Assembly: GCF_003710825.1 (NCBI RefSeq)
Contig: NZ_RHHQ01000008.1
Location: forward strand, 636,013 to 700,012
DNA: 64,000 nucleotides
Source of the DNA: Brevibacillus fluminis
GTDB lineage: Bacteria > Bacillota > Bacilli > Brevibacillales > Brevibacillaceae
Reading direction: 5' to 3'
Shown here: positions 44,420-52,397 of the stretch, piece after piece
Layout: every line of letters begins with the position of its first letter
Numbering within the stretch: position 1 is the first letter of the stretch
Notes under the pieces: generated by a model
Database searches by the model: none
What the model saw: only the letters and a program-made list of their open reading frames with translations
Told to the model about the DNA's origin: nothing
Position numbers and translations under genes: made by a program

Positions 44420-45577
44420 TTATCCCAATGCGCTTTCGAGATCGTTCCAGATGTCCTCAACATCTTCGATTCCAACTGAAAAACGGACGAGTCCATCATG
44501 GATACCTGCTTGTTCTCTTTCTTCTTTGGGGATAATCGCATGTGTCATCGAAGCCGGATGTTGAATGAGCGTGCCGACGTCCCCGAGAGAGACGGCTAAT
44601 GTGCACAGGTTAACAGAATTCATCAGGGTAACACCTGCTTCGTACCCCTCCTTCAAGACAAAAGATATCATGGCTCCCGGCCCTCGCATCTGTTTCTCCA
44701 TGATTTGTTTATCTTCGAAGCTGGATAGGCCGGGAAAATAAACCCGCTCGATGGCCTTATGGTTTTCCAAGCGTTCAGCCAAAATCTGTGCATTTTCTTG
44801 CGCGCGATCCAGACGAACGTGTAAAGTGCGTATACCTTGACTGAGAAGCCATGCATCCATAGGAGCCAAATTTGCACCCATGGTCTTCTGCACTTCTTTT
44901 CTCATCGGATCGATGATGTCCTTACGTGAAATCACCAACCCACCAATCAGATAGCCATGGCCCGATAAATATTTGGTTGCGCTGTGTACGACAATATCAA
45001 TTCCGCATCGGATCGGATTTTGCAAATACGGGGACAAAAATGTATTATCAACAACGGTCAAGACACCCTTTTGCTTGGCAACCGCCGCTACGCTCGTCAT
45101 ATCCACTAAGGAAAGGGTTGGATTGGATGGCGTTTCAAAATAGATCACTTTCGTTCGATCCGTGACGTGTGGCTCCAGCTCTTCTCCTGTTTTAAATGGT
45201 GCAAACGTTACGTCGATCCCAAACTTCTTTACGGTTTTGCTTAGAAAAGCATGTGTCGCGCCGTACAGAGCCGTGTGTGCAACAACGTGATCGCCAGCCT
45301 GCAAAAGGCCCAGCAAACACCCCGTTATGGCAGCCATCCCAGAGGAGAACGCCAGACACCCTTCACCAAATTCCAATGCCGCCACTTTTTCTTCTAGCTC
45401 TCGTACATTTGGATTTCCTAGGCGTGAGTACATAAAACCAGGATCCTCTCCGGCGAAGCGCTTTGCCCCTATTTCCGCATTATCGAAAACAAACGTGGAC
45501 GTCATGTAAACAGGGGAAATATGTGAGCCGTGTCCAGGATCCTTATTCACTTTCACTAGATTTGAATTATATTTCAT
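44420..45577 (-). CDS. Cys/Met metabolism PLP enzyme, methionine gamma-lyase / cystathionine gamma-lyase-like
   Basis: A 385-residue member of the cystathionine gamma-synthase family. YSRLGNPNVRELEEKVAALE, SSGMAAITG, DNTFLSPYLQNP and K202 in HSATKYLSGHG mark the PLP site. The end GDVGTLIQHPASMTHA is typical of methionine gamma-lyases. The residue that is Cys in classical methionine gamma-lyases (YGCT) is Ala107 here (YGATHAF), so substrate preference may differ. It is likely a thiol-releasing lyase acting on methionine, homocysteine or cystathionine. A sigma-54 promoter lies upstream. Confidence 0.88.
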   Translation of the reverse strand: MKYNSNLVKVNKDPGHGSHISPVYMTSTFVFDNAEIGAKRFAGEDPGFMYSRLGNPNVRELEEKVAALEFGEGCLAFSSGMAAITGCLLGLLQAGDHVVAHTALYGATHAFLSKTVKKFGIDVTFAPFKTGEELEPHVTDRTKVIYFETPSNPTLSLVDMTSVAAVAKQKGVLTVVDNTFLSPYLQNPIRCGIDIVVHSATKYLSGHGYLIGGLVISRKDIIDPMRKEVQKTMGANLAPMDAWLLSQGIRTLHVRLDRAQENAQILAERLENHKAIERVYFPGLSSFEDKQIMEKQMRGPGAMISFVLKEGYEAGVTLMNSVNLCTLAVSLGDVGTLIQHPASMTHAIIPKEEREQAGIHDGLVRFSVGIEDVEDIWNDLESALG

Positions 45578-45659
45578 CGATTGTTACGCCCCCCACTTTT
45601 CGTACTCTGCCATGCTGTTTTTCTTTCTTCCTCCTTCCAGCTGGTTACCGATTTATTAC

Positions 45660-45675
45660 TGCAAAAGGTATGCCA
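45660..45675 (-). promoter_or_regulatory. Sigma-54 (-24/-12) promoter of the methionine gamma-lyase-like gene
   Basis: Minus strand: TGGCAT (45670-45675), a 5-bp spacer and TTGCA (45660-45664). It lies about 83 bp upstream of the start codon. Confidence 0.85.
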
Positions 45676-45829
45676 GCTCTGCACCCCTTATAAAAGCTGC
45701 TTTTTTTGTGGTTTCAACATTTGCTTTTTTTCATTTTTGCGACTGTCTTTTAGGGAATATCCAAATGACGCCCTTTCCTCTTTTGCAAGGTTGATAATTT
45801 TTTCGCAGTGTTGAAAGGAGGGATGATCA

Positions 45830-45865
45830 GGGGAAAAGAAAGAGGAGCTGCAGTTGCAGCTCCTC
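45830..45865 (-). terminator. Terminator of the DJ-1-like membrane protein gene
   Basis: Minus strand: an 11-bp perfect stem (GAGGAGCTGCA with TGCAGCTCCTC, 45842-45865) with a 2-nt centre, followed by TTTCTTTT. Confidence 0.85.
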
Positions 45866-45926
45866 CAAAATAGACCAGCGATTATACCAATGGTTCGCTA
45901 TTCTCGTCTTATCCTACTCGGGCGTG

Positions 45927-47327
45927 TCACCTCGAATCGACTATATCTGTGGACGATCCTTTTTTCTTACGTATGAAACGTCGGTCGATGAAATAAGCGG
46001 TGAGCAAGGACAGTACCGTGAGCAAAACTGGTAAGCCCAACGCTTCAAAGGAGAAGGAGTTGCCTTCCAGCTTCAAGTGGTCGGTGGCACGATATTCGAG
46101 CCGCTTGGCGGCAAATTTCGCCGTCTGTATATCCTCCTGCCGAGCCAAATCCTCGAGTGCCGGATCCATTGCAAACCGGCCTGCCGCTTCACTGTGCAAA
46201 AACAGCAATTGCGCGCTGTTGCCGTCGTCCTTCCACTGCTTGATATCTTGGGTGGCTGCAGTCTCGGCATCGGACCCGACGACAATCATTTTCGCCAGCT
46301 TCGGCACATTTTTGATCTGATAACGCGCGACCAGGTTCAGGCCGTGTTTCGTTACGATCGGTTCATTCGCGCTAGAAACGGTCAACATAGTCGTCGTTCC
46401 GGAAGCGGCGTATGTATCGAATGCGGCGGACAAATCCAGTTCATCGACGCCGTTATAGAGCAGCACGCCCGCCTTTACTTTGTTCCATTGATAAGCGTTG
46501 TTCAGTATATACGTAATATCGCTCAATCCGGCAGTGAACGGTTCCATTCGCGGGTTTTTCGCATAATCGTAAGAGGGATCGTTCATCTCCTCCGCCACTC
46601 TCTTTGCCGCTCCCTCGCCCAACTGCTTAGTGATGACGTAAAGCGTTGCGTCGATTCCCGAGGTGAGACCGGCAGAAGATACGATATGGCCTTGCGGGAC
46701 ATAGCGTTGATCATTCACCCACTGGACTTTCGGATATTGTTTCTTGAGTCGATCGATGTCTCCCCAATGCGTCGCGGCCGATTTGCCGTCCAGCAAACCT
46801 GTGTCCGCCAGGTTTTCCGCCCCGTTGCAGATGGAGAGCAGTGTCGTCTTGTCGCCCGAGTGCTTCCGGATCCATTCACGGACTGGCGCATATTTATTCT
46901 CGTCCAAAATCGGCATAAACGGAATGACGATAATGTCCGGACTTTTGCCGAGCATTGCGTCCATTTCGTCAAACGAATAATGCGGGACGACATCAAGTCC
47001 GCCGGTTAATGATTTGATTTCGCGATCAGGGGCAACTCCGTATACATTGTACGCTTTCGTCATCGCAAACATCTCGTACGGAACGAGAAAATCGAACACT
47101 TCCGTCGATTCGTTCGCCAGCAGTACCGCCACTGTTGGTTTGTTCGCATCATATTTCGGTACCTGCACATTCGACAATGCAGGGTCGGCTTTATCGTAAA
47201 CGGACATTACTTCATTCATTGTATGAATGAATCCGATTGTGCCTGCCCCTCCAACGACTATGACAACCACGATGAAATAAATCATGATGCGCAATACCGT
47301 TTTCACGAGCTCACTCTCCTTTAGCAA
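45927..47327 (-). CDS. Membrane-anchored protein with two DJ-1/PfpI-like domains
   Basis: A 466-residue protein with membrane segments at both ends (about 12-33 and 434-452). Between them lie two class I glutamine amidotransferase-like domains of the DJ-1/PfpI/GlxA type (about 63-255 and 283-420). The first has the nucleophile Cys167 in LLSICNGAENLADTGLLDGKSAATHW. The second (VKAGVLLYNGVDELDLSAAFD, then LLFLHSEAAGRFA) has no cysteine at the matching elbow. The domains are predicted to face outside the cell. The function is unknown. It is unlike cytosolic DJ-1 proteins and resembles the effector half of GlxA-type AraC regulators without the DNA-binding part. Confidence 0.82.
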   Translation of the reverse strand: MLKESELVKTVLRIMIYFIVVVIVVGGAGTIGFIHTMNEVMSVYDKADPALSNVQVPKYDANKPTVAVLLANESTEVFDFLVPYEMFAMTKAYNVYGVAPDREIKSLTGGLDVVPHYSFDEMDAMLGKSPDIIVIPFMPILDENKYAPVREWIRKHSGDKTTLLSICNGAENLADTGLLDGKSAATHWGDIDRLKKQYPKVQWVNDQRYVPQGHIVSSAGLTSGIDATLYVITKQLGEGAAKRVAEEMNDPSYDYAKNPRMEPFTAGLSDITYILNNAYQWNKVKAGVLLYNGVDELDLSAAFDTYAASGTTTMLTVSSANEPIVTKHGLNLVARYQIKNVPKLAKMIVVGSDAETAATQDIKQWKDDGNSAQLLFLHSEAAGRFAMDPALEDLARQEDIQTAKFAAKRLEYRATDHLKLEGNSFSFEALGLPVLLTVLSLLTAYFIDRRFIRKKKGSSTDIVDSR

Positions 47328-47529
47328 AATTACCTACCATAAACTGTAACAAAACGTGGTGAATTTATCGTCAGTCTGCAGCTCGATAGAGAGGCGCGTC
47401 TAACGTTGGAACGGCTACTGACCCCTAGTCTGTTTCCTTTTTTCGGCATGGCTCGATAGGGCTATACGGTAAATGGATGTGAAGACACTGAATAACGAAC
47501 GTTTCTCATCCTAGCGAGGCTTTTCAAAG

Positions 47530-47567
47530 CAAAAAAACATCTGCCCCTTGCAACTTCGGGCAGATGT
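47530..47567 (-). terminator. Terminator of the AT-rich secreted protein gene
   Basis: Minus strand ACATCTGCCC pairs with GGGCAGATGT (47537-47546 with 47558-47567), followed by TTTTTTT. Confidence 0.93.
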
Positions 47568-47572
47568 CTTCG

Positions 47573-48640
47573 TTACTCGACATTTATTTTTGCATTTGTA
47601 ATTGCTTCAAAATTAGTTTCTGGATTTTTTACTTTTGCTTCGAAATCATACATTTTCTTTTTATCGGGTTTGAACTTAATCAAGACCTTATAAACACCTT
47701 CTTTTTCGTCATATTCCTTGCTTATTTCTGAAACGCCATAATTGTATTCCCTGATGAATTGATCCGATTTTATCCCAAACACTTTATAAGTTAAAAGTAA
47801 GTAGATTTCGTCACCAAACTTCATCGTTGCTGTTTGTGGACTTATAGAAGCATTAATTTTTGAATCAGCCGTGACAGTAAACTTTACTACACCATTTCCT
47901 ACTATTACCTCATTTGTTTCATCATTGTACATATGTAAAAGAAAGAATGGGGTATATACGCCCTCTTTTTTTGGCGTAAAATAACCTGTGGTTATATAAA
48001 TATTCTTCTTTTGATCATAATAGGTTCTAACTTTCTCTACTTTTTGTGTATTGTCAACTGAATTAAACAAGTAGAATTTGAAATATCCTTCTTCCTTCAA
48101 CTTTCCCCTATATGGCGTATGTACTGTAAATTTTATTTTTTTTCCTACCTTTAATGTCTTCTCTGGGGAAATAGTAAAGTCTGAATCTACACTTGGCCCT
48201 ATAATTGGCATTTCATCAACACGGATCAGCTTTTCTGCAGATCCTATCCAGGTCTTATCTTTATCTTTCATGACAATTTTATATAGAACCGAAACATTTT
48301 CGATCGTAATCCCAAGATTTTCAGGTTTAAAAGTCGCCTTAGAAACATAATTGTTGCCTATCTTTTTTGTTTCGAGCTGAATGGTTTTCTTCTCTTTAAA
48401 TACGATCTCTAAAGATGCATCAAAGGTTTCCCCTTCTTTTTTTGTCACAGCCTCTATTTGTATTTCCTCGCTTGGACTATACTTCCCCTTGATCGGACTA
48501 ATTTTTAAATCAACGGGTACATTTACTTCATCGGATGCAAAAGTCACGTTGGGGATCATGGTTGTAAACAGCATGAAAAAGGTGAGCAACATCCTCGGGA
48601 GATGAATTCCAAGTGATCTTATTTTTTTTGTTACATACAT
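47573..48640 (-). CDS. Secreted protein of unknown function with Ig/beta-sandwich-like repeats
   Basis: A 355-residue protein. Start MYVTKKIRSLG follows GGGGAAGGAA; the signal peptide ends near FASDEV (about residue 36). The rest is beta-rich and lysine-rich, with three similar blocks: Y-S-P-S-E-E-I-Q-I-E-A-V-T near 54, LKVGKKIKFTVHTPY near 157 and MKFGDEIYLLLTYKV near 276. Each block is followed by Y-x-(A/T)-x-F-x-P-(E/K)-type endings such as YVSKATFKPEN, ITTGYFTPKKEG and VLIKFKPDKKK. I do not recognise the family. The gene is distinctly more AT-rich than its neighbours, which suggests acquisition. Confidence 0.75.
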   Translation of the reverse strand: MYVTKKIRSLGIHLPRMLLTFFMLFTTMIPNVTFASDEVNVPVDLKISPIKGKYSPSEEIQIEAVTKKEGETFDASLEIVFKEKKTIQLETKKIGNNYVSKATFKPENLGITIENVSVLYKIVMKDKDKTWIGSAEKLIRVDEMPIIGPSVDSDFTISPEKTLKVGKKIKFTVHTPYRGKLKEEGYFKFYLFNSVDNTQKVEKVRTYYDQKKNIYITTGYFTPKKEGVYTPFFLLHMYNDETNEVIVGNGVVKFTVTADSKINASISPQTATMKFGDEIYLLLTYKVFGIKSDQFIREYNYGVSEISKEYDEKEGVYKVLIKFKPDKKKMYDFEAKVKNPETNFEAITNAKINVE

Positions 48641-49081
48641 TTCCTTCCCCACCTTACAGAGTAATAACAACATTGTAAGTGGTCATCCAAATATTAACAA
48701 TAATTCTTTTTTCTTAAAATTCCTGTAGTCCATTTTTCGAAATGCTTATTTTTGTTGCGTTGTAGCACTTATTCGATCTGCTCGGATCGGAAATGGCGGT
48801 TTTCGGTCAAGGTAAAAAGAAAAAGGAACCGCTTTCGCAGCTCCCCCAAAAAATCATTAAACTGGAATGCTTTTCTCGTCTTATCCAACTCGGATTGCCT
48901 ACACTGTGCAGGCGCCTTTCAGCACACTTAGCGTTTAATCAGCCGAGTCTCAATACTGTTATACGTATTATTTCCCCATCCCAAAGTAATTCATTCGATG
49001 GGAAAGGGCTAATGCGAACTTGTTGATATGAGTCTTGGAATCGCGGCTCTTTCCATATCAAGACCTCACGAAAACGCTCCC
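48641..49081. other. Gene-poor, apparently decayed interval
   Basis: About 440 bp with no convincing gene. It contains a degenerate hairpin-like remnant near 48828-48846 and a 21-bp stretch at 48873-48893 matching 45901-45921 with one mismatch. Scattered open frames on the plus strand lack ribosome binding sites. Confidence 0.5.
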
Positions 49082-49216
49082 CTAAATTCCCTGCTTGCTC
49101 GGCAGCCGTTTTTCCGGATGCCCATATCCTTGATGCTCTTTGTTTTTCTCATCTTTGAGCTGATCATCCTTGATCTTATCCACAAATTCCTTGGTGCTCA
49201 TTTTTTCCAAATCCAT
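49082..49216 (-). CDS. 44-residue hydrophilic protein, unknown
   Basis: ATG at 49216 with GGAGGGG 6 nt upstream opens a 44-codon frame: MDLEKMSTKEFVDKIKDDQ at the start and HPEKRLPSKQGI at the end. It is highly charged, helical in its first half, with no signal peptide or cysteine. The ribosome binding site and codon use support a real small gene or a recently dead one. No family is recognised. Confidence 0.55.
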   Translation of the reverse strand: MDLEKMSTKEFVDKIKDDQLKDEKNKEHQGYGHPEKRLPSKQGI

Positions 49217-49329
49217 TGTCGACCCCTCCTGCCATCTGAAATTTCCTCTTTATTGTGTCCCTCCATCAACGTTGCATTCCCTCCTTGTAACTGGAAACGA
49301 CAGCATTCTCCCATTCCAAAACAACAAAA

Positions 49330-49352
49330 ACGCCGGCATTCTCTGCCGACAT
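49330..49352 (-). terminator. Terminator downstream of the yhbH-like fragment
   Basis: Minus strand ATGTCGGCA pairs with TGCCGGCGT, followed by TTTTTGTTGTTTT. It is close in sequence to the terminator at 36322-36352. Confidence 0.75.
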
Positions 49353-49383
49353 TTTCGTTTTCGTCTCCATCGTTATCCTTGGC

Positions 49384-49469
49384 CTTCCCGTTTCCCAAAA
49401 AACGTCTTCAACGCTTCGAACACTTCGCCCTTTTCGAGAATCACGGAATACATGAACTTGGGATCTTTA
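49384..49469 (-). pseudogene. Fragment of a second yhbH 3' end
   Basis: About 86 bp match the last codons of yhbH (51234-51320) at roughly nine in ten positions by eye. Translated it gives [17 protein letters not shown] then [14 protein letters not shown] before a stop, against [17 protein letters not shown] then [12 protein letters not shown] in yhbH. Most differences are silent or conservative, so the copy was once under selection. Nothing of the upstream 350 codons remains; cotA begins 40 bp away. Confidence 0.85.
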
Positions 49470-49508
49470 CATAGACAAAAAATCGAATCTTCAAGAGTCT
49501 CTAGTTGA

Positions 49509-50987
49509 TTAGTGATCATCAGGGTTTTTTATGGTCAATGGTCGCATCATGTCATGGTCTTCATGCTCTAATTTATGACAATGCCATACGTATTTTCCGG
49601 CATATGGTTTAAATCGCATGATGATTCGAACCGTTTCTAGCGCGTTGACTGTCACAGTATCTTTTAAGCCAAAATCAGTTGGGATTCGTTTCCTTATTTT
49701 ACCACTATTTTCACGGCGACCAAGGACGAGAAAATTCACTAAGTGGATATGAATGGGATGGCCACCTTCCGTTTTATTTTCCAGTTCCCATATCTCAATC
49801 GAATCAAGTAGTGGCGTTTCTGTCACTGGATCATCCCACTCAAATCCATTTAACAAAAGCATAGGACGTCCATATTCATCTTGTGTCTCATCTAGAGTTA
49901 AATGTCTTACCTTTTTGACTGCTTTGAGTGGAATACGATCAATTTTACTTAAAATCGACGGAACTTGACTGTGGTCTTTTTCGTTTAGCTGCTTTGTCAC
50001 CTTGAACGCCATCACGTCACCAATTGGATTGCCTAATTCATACTGGTTTTGTAAGATGATGGTTTCACCCTGCAGTTTAGAGAAATCCACCACGATGTCA
50101 ATCCGCTCAGCCGAACCAACTTGCAGGCTTTGTACCTCAATCGGATGTTCAAGGAGCCCTCCATCTGTTCCGATTAAGAAAAAAGACTGAGAATTACTAA
50201 ATTGAAACAGGTATGCGCGAGAGTTAGACGCGTTTAGTAAACGGAATCTGTATTTGCGGGGCTCAACTTCTAAAAAAGGCCAAACTTTCCCATTCACTAC
50301 CATTGTATCTCCAAAAAAACCATCAACAATCGATGGAAATGGCAAATCTGGTGAGGGATTGCTAGGCTGTGATGGATAAAACAGAGAGCCATCGGGATTA
50401 AATGACTTATCCTGAACGATGAGCGGCACTTCATATTCCCCCTTCGGAAGCGGAAGCGCCTTCTCTTCTTCATCGCGTATCAAATAAAGACCGGCAAGAC
50501 CTGCATACACATTTAACCGGGTGATTCCGAGGGTATGGTCATGGTACCAAAGAGCGGTCGCTCTTTCACGATTGGGGTATTCATAAGTTTGTGTTACAAA
50601 TTCTGGTCCCGTTTGCCTAAAATTTCTAGTAAACCACGCCTCTGGGTGTCCATCGCTTGCTGGTCTACTCGAACTTCCATGTAAATGCACAACGGTTCGA
50701 ACTTCAGGGGTATCCATCGCCCCATGAATCGTGGTATCGACGGGCAAAAAATGTTTATTAGGTAATTTATTTTCCCATTTTACGTAAATCGGTTGGTCTT
50801 TTTCGACTTCAATCGTTGGACCAGGCACTGTCCCCTGATACGCCCAAACTTTTGTTTTTGGCAAATTTTTGTGAAATCGATGTCGTGCTTGTATCATACG
50901 TACAACATATGGGTTATTGTGGGGGTTCTTTTTTAGTTTGATTATGGGCGGAATTGGTAGTTGATCGACAAATTTCTTCAATTCCAT
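49509..50987 (-). CDS. cotA: CotA-type multicopper oxidase (spore coat laccase / bilirubin oxidase)
   Basis: A 492-residue laccase. Copper ligands are visible as HLHGSS, WYHDHTLG, GHPIHIHLVNF and WHCHKLEHEDHDMM, giving type 1, 2 and 3 sites. It has no signal peptide, as for spore coat CotA, and the overall layout (MELKKFVDQLPIPP start, TVPGPTIEV, GFFGDTMVVNG, LLNGFEWDDPVTE) matches that family. It oxidises phenolics or bilirubin and pigments the coat. Start chosen at MELKK with AAGGAGTG upstream. A SigK-like promoter precedes it. It stands between two copies of the yhbH 3' end. Confidence 0.94.
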   Translation of the reverse strand: MELKKFVDQLPIPPIIKLKKNPHNNPYVVRMIQARHRFHKNLPKTKVWAYQGTVPGPTIEVEKDQPIYVKWENKLPNKHFLPVDTTIHGAMDTPEVRTVVHLHGSSSRPASDGHPEAWFTRNFRQTGPEFVTQTYEYPNRERATALWYHDHTLGITRLNVYAGLAGLYLIRDEEEKALPLPKGEYEVPLIVQDKSFNPDGSLFYPSQPSNPSPDLPFPSIVDGFFGDTMVVNGKVWPFLEVEPRKYRFRLLNASNSRAYLFQFSNSQSFFLIGTDGGLLEHPIEVQSLQVGSAERIDIVVDFSKLQGETIILQNQYELGNPIGDVMAFKVTKQLNEKDHSQVPSILSKIDRIPLKAVKKVRHLTLDETQDEYGRPMLLLNGFEWDDPVTETPLLDSIEIWELENKTEGGHPIHIHLVNFLVLGRRENSGKIRKRIPTDFGLKDTVTVNALETVRIIMRFKPYAGKYVWHCHKLEHEDHDMMRPLTIKNPDDH

Positions 50988-51073
50988 TTTTTTCACTCCT
51001 TCTTCCATCTCCTCAATCACTATGGCCACACAAACACAAGGGAGTCAACAACATGAAAATTCTACCTATATTT

Positions 51074-51099
51074 TATTTTATGGATGTAAAACCATGAGT
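51074..51099 (-). promoter_or_regulatory. SigK/SigE-like promoter of cotA
   Basis: Minus strand CATAAAATA (51074-51082) fits the mother-cell -10 form CATA-N3-TA, with AC 15 bp upstream (51098-51099) for the -35. It lies about 90 bp upstream of cotA. Confidence 0.5.
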
Positions 51100-51151
51100 A
51101 TAACAACACTGGAAGACTCCTCTTTTCATTGAAGAATTTTCAAATGAATAT

Positions 51152-51190
51152 AAAAAGTCGCCTTGTCAATTGTGACAAAGCGACTCTTTT
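51152..51190. terminator. Terminator of the prkA-yhbH operon
   Basis: AGTCGC and GCGACT form the outer stem, TTGTCA and TGACAA the inner stem, with A- and T-runs on both sides. Confidence 0.85.
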
Positions 51191-51233
51191 TCGATCCTCA
51201 TTTGTATTCATTCCAGCCGAAATTTTTTTACGT

Positions 51234-52385
51234 CTACACTTCCTTTTTCCCAAAAAACGTCTTCAACGCTTTGAATACTTCTCCTTTTTCCCGAATCACG
51301 GAGTACATGAACTTGGGATCTTTGACATGCCGGTAGGCTGACATTAATGTGGAATGGCGGTTATATTGGTTGACTTCGCCATATCCAAACATATTGCACC
51401 GATCCATCAGTTCCTTCACCAGCTTGACGCAGCGCTCATTGTCAGAAGTCAAATTGTCGCCATCGGAGAAGTGGAATGGGTAGATGTTGTACATGGACGG
51501 AGGATACCGTGCATCGATGATCTCCAACGCTTTTCGATACGCGGAGGAGCAAATCGTTCCGCCACTTTCGCCCTTGGAAAAGAAGGCGTCCTCGCTCACT
51601 TCCTTGGCGTCCGTATGATGAGCGATGAAGGCAATCTCCACCTTCTCATACTTGGTGCGCAGGAAACGCAGCATCCAAAAGAAGAAGCTGCGGGCGATAT
51701 ACTTTTCAAATACCCCCATCGAGCCCGACGTATCCATCATCGCGATGATCACCGCGTTGGAATGCGGCTTGATGATATCCTCCCATGTTTTAAAGCGAAG
51801 ATCGTCATTGGTGATGCCAGTCTCCATGTCACTGTAGCCAGCCAGTGCGTTGCGGCGGATGGCGGCGAGCAGCGTGCGCCGCTTATCGATGTTCCCCATC
51901 AGCCCTTTTTTGCGCACATCAGTGAACCGAGACTCCTCAATGGTGATCTCATTTTCATCCTTGCGCTGTAGGTTGGGCAGCTCCAGCTCCTCGAAAAGCA
52001 TTGCCTGGAGCTCTTCGACCGTGATCTCAACCTCATAATAATCTTGGCCGGGTTGGTCGCCGGCGCCTTGCCCTTTCCCTGCCCCTTGGGCCGGGTCTCC
52101 GTCCTTGGCAATGACGTCACCGACTTTCGAGTTGCCTTTCCCCTGGCCGCCGTGCTGGCCTTTTTGGAAATTGTAGCGGAATCTGTATTCGTCCAACGAA
52201 CGAATCGGAATTTTCACAACATCCCGTCCGTTCGACATGATGATGCTTTCCTCACTGACCAAATCAGGCAGATTTTTTTTAATCGCCTCTTTTACTTTTT
52301 CTTGATGTCGATTCTGGTCCTGGTGTCCTTTACGATGAAGGCTCCAATCCTCCTTGGAGACGATAAAAGAGTGCGAATCCTCCAT
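51234..52385 (-). CDS. yhbH: Sporulation protein YhbH (DUF444)
   Basis: A 383-residue protein of the YhbH/YeaH family. It carries [24 protein letters not shown] near the N-terminus, a Gly/Lys-rich loop (about 70-115) and a von Willebrand-like domain with MDTSGSMG (about 217-224). The C-terminus reads [18 protein letters not shown]. It is part of the PrkA-YhbH(-SpoVR) module expressed in stationary phase or sporulation. It lies 12 bp downstream of prkA. The usual third gene spoVR is not adjacent. Confidence 0.95.
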   Translation of the reverse strand: MEDSHSFIVSKEDWSLHRKGHQDQNRHQEKVKEAIKKNLPDLVSEESIIMSNGRDVVKIPIRSLDEYRFRYNFQKGQHGGQGKGNSKVGDVIAKDGDPAQGAGKGQGAGDQPGQDYYEVEITVEELQAMLFEELELPNLQRKDENEITIEESRFTDVRKKGLMGNIDKRRTLLAAIRRNALAGYSDMETGITNDDLRFKTWEDIIKPHSNAVIIAMMDTSGSMGVFEKYIARSFFFWMLRFLRTKYEKVEIAFIAHHTDAKEVSEDAFFSKGESGGTICSSAYRKALEIIDARYPPSMYNIYPFHFSDGDNLTSDNERCVKLVKELMDRCNMFGYGEVNQYNRHSTLMSAYRHVKDPKFMYSVIREKGEVFKALKTFFGKKEV

Positions 52386-52397
52386 ACGGTCACCCCC

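Larger units (their letters stand above)
45578..45926. other. Intergenic region upstream of the lyase gene
   Basis: About 350 bp holding the sigma-54 promoter at 45660-45675 and T-rich DNA at 45700-45740 with a CATTTGC half-site resembling the inverted repeat at 44302-44324. The terminator at 45830-45865 follows. The stretch at 45901-45921 (TTCTCGTCTTATCCTACTCG core) recurs with one mismatch at 48873-48893. No gene was seen. Confidence 0.55.

Noticed and set aside
49028..49508. Plus-strand frames of 148 and 112 codons
   Set aside because: They are antisense to the 44-residue ORF, a terminator and the yhbH fragment, and lack ribosome binding sites.
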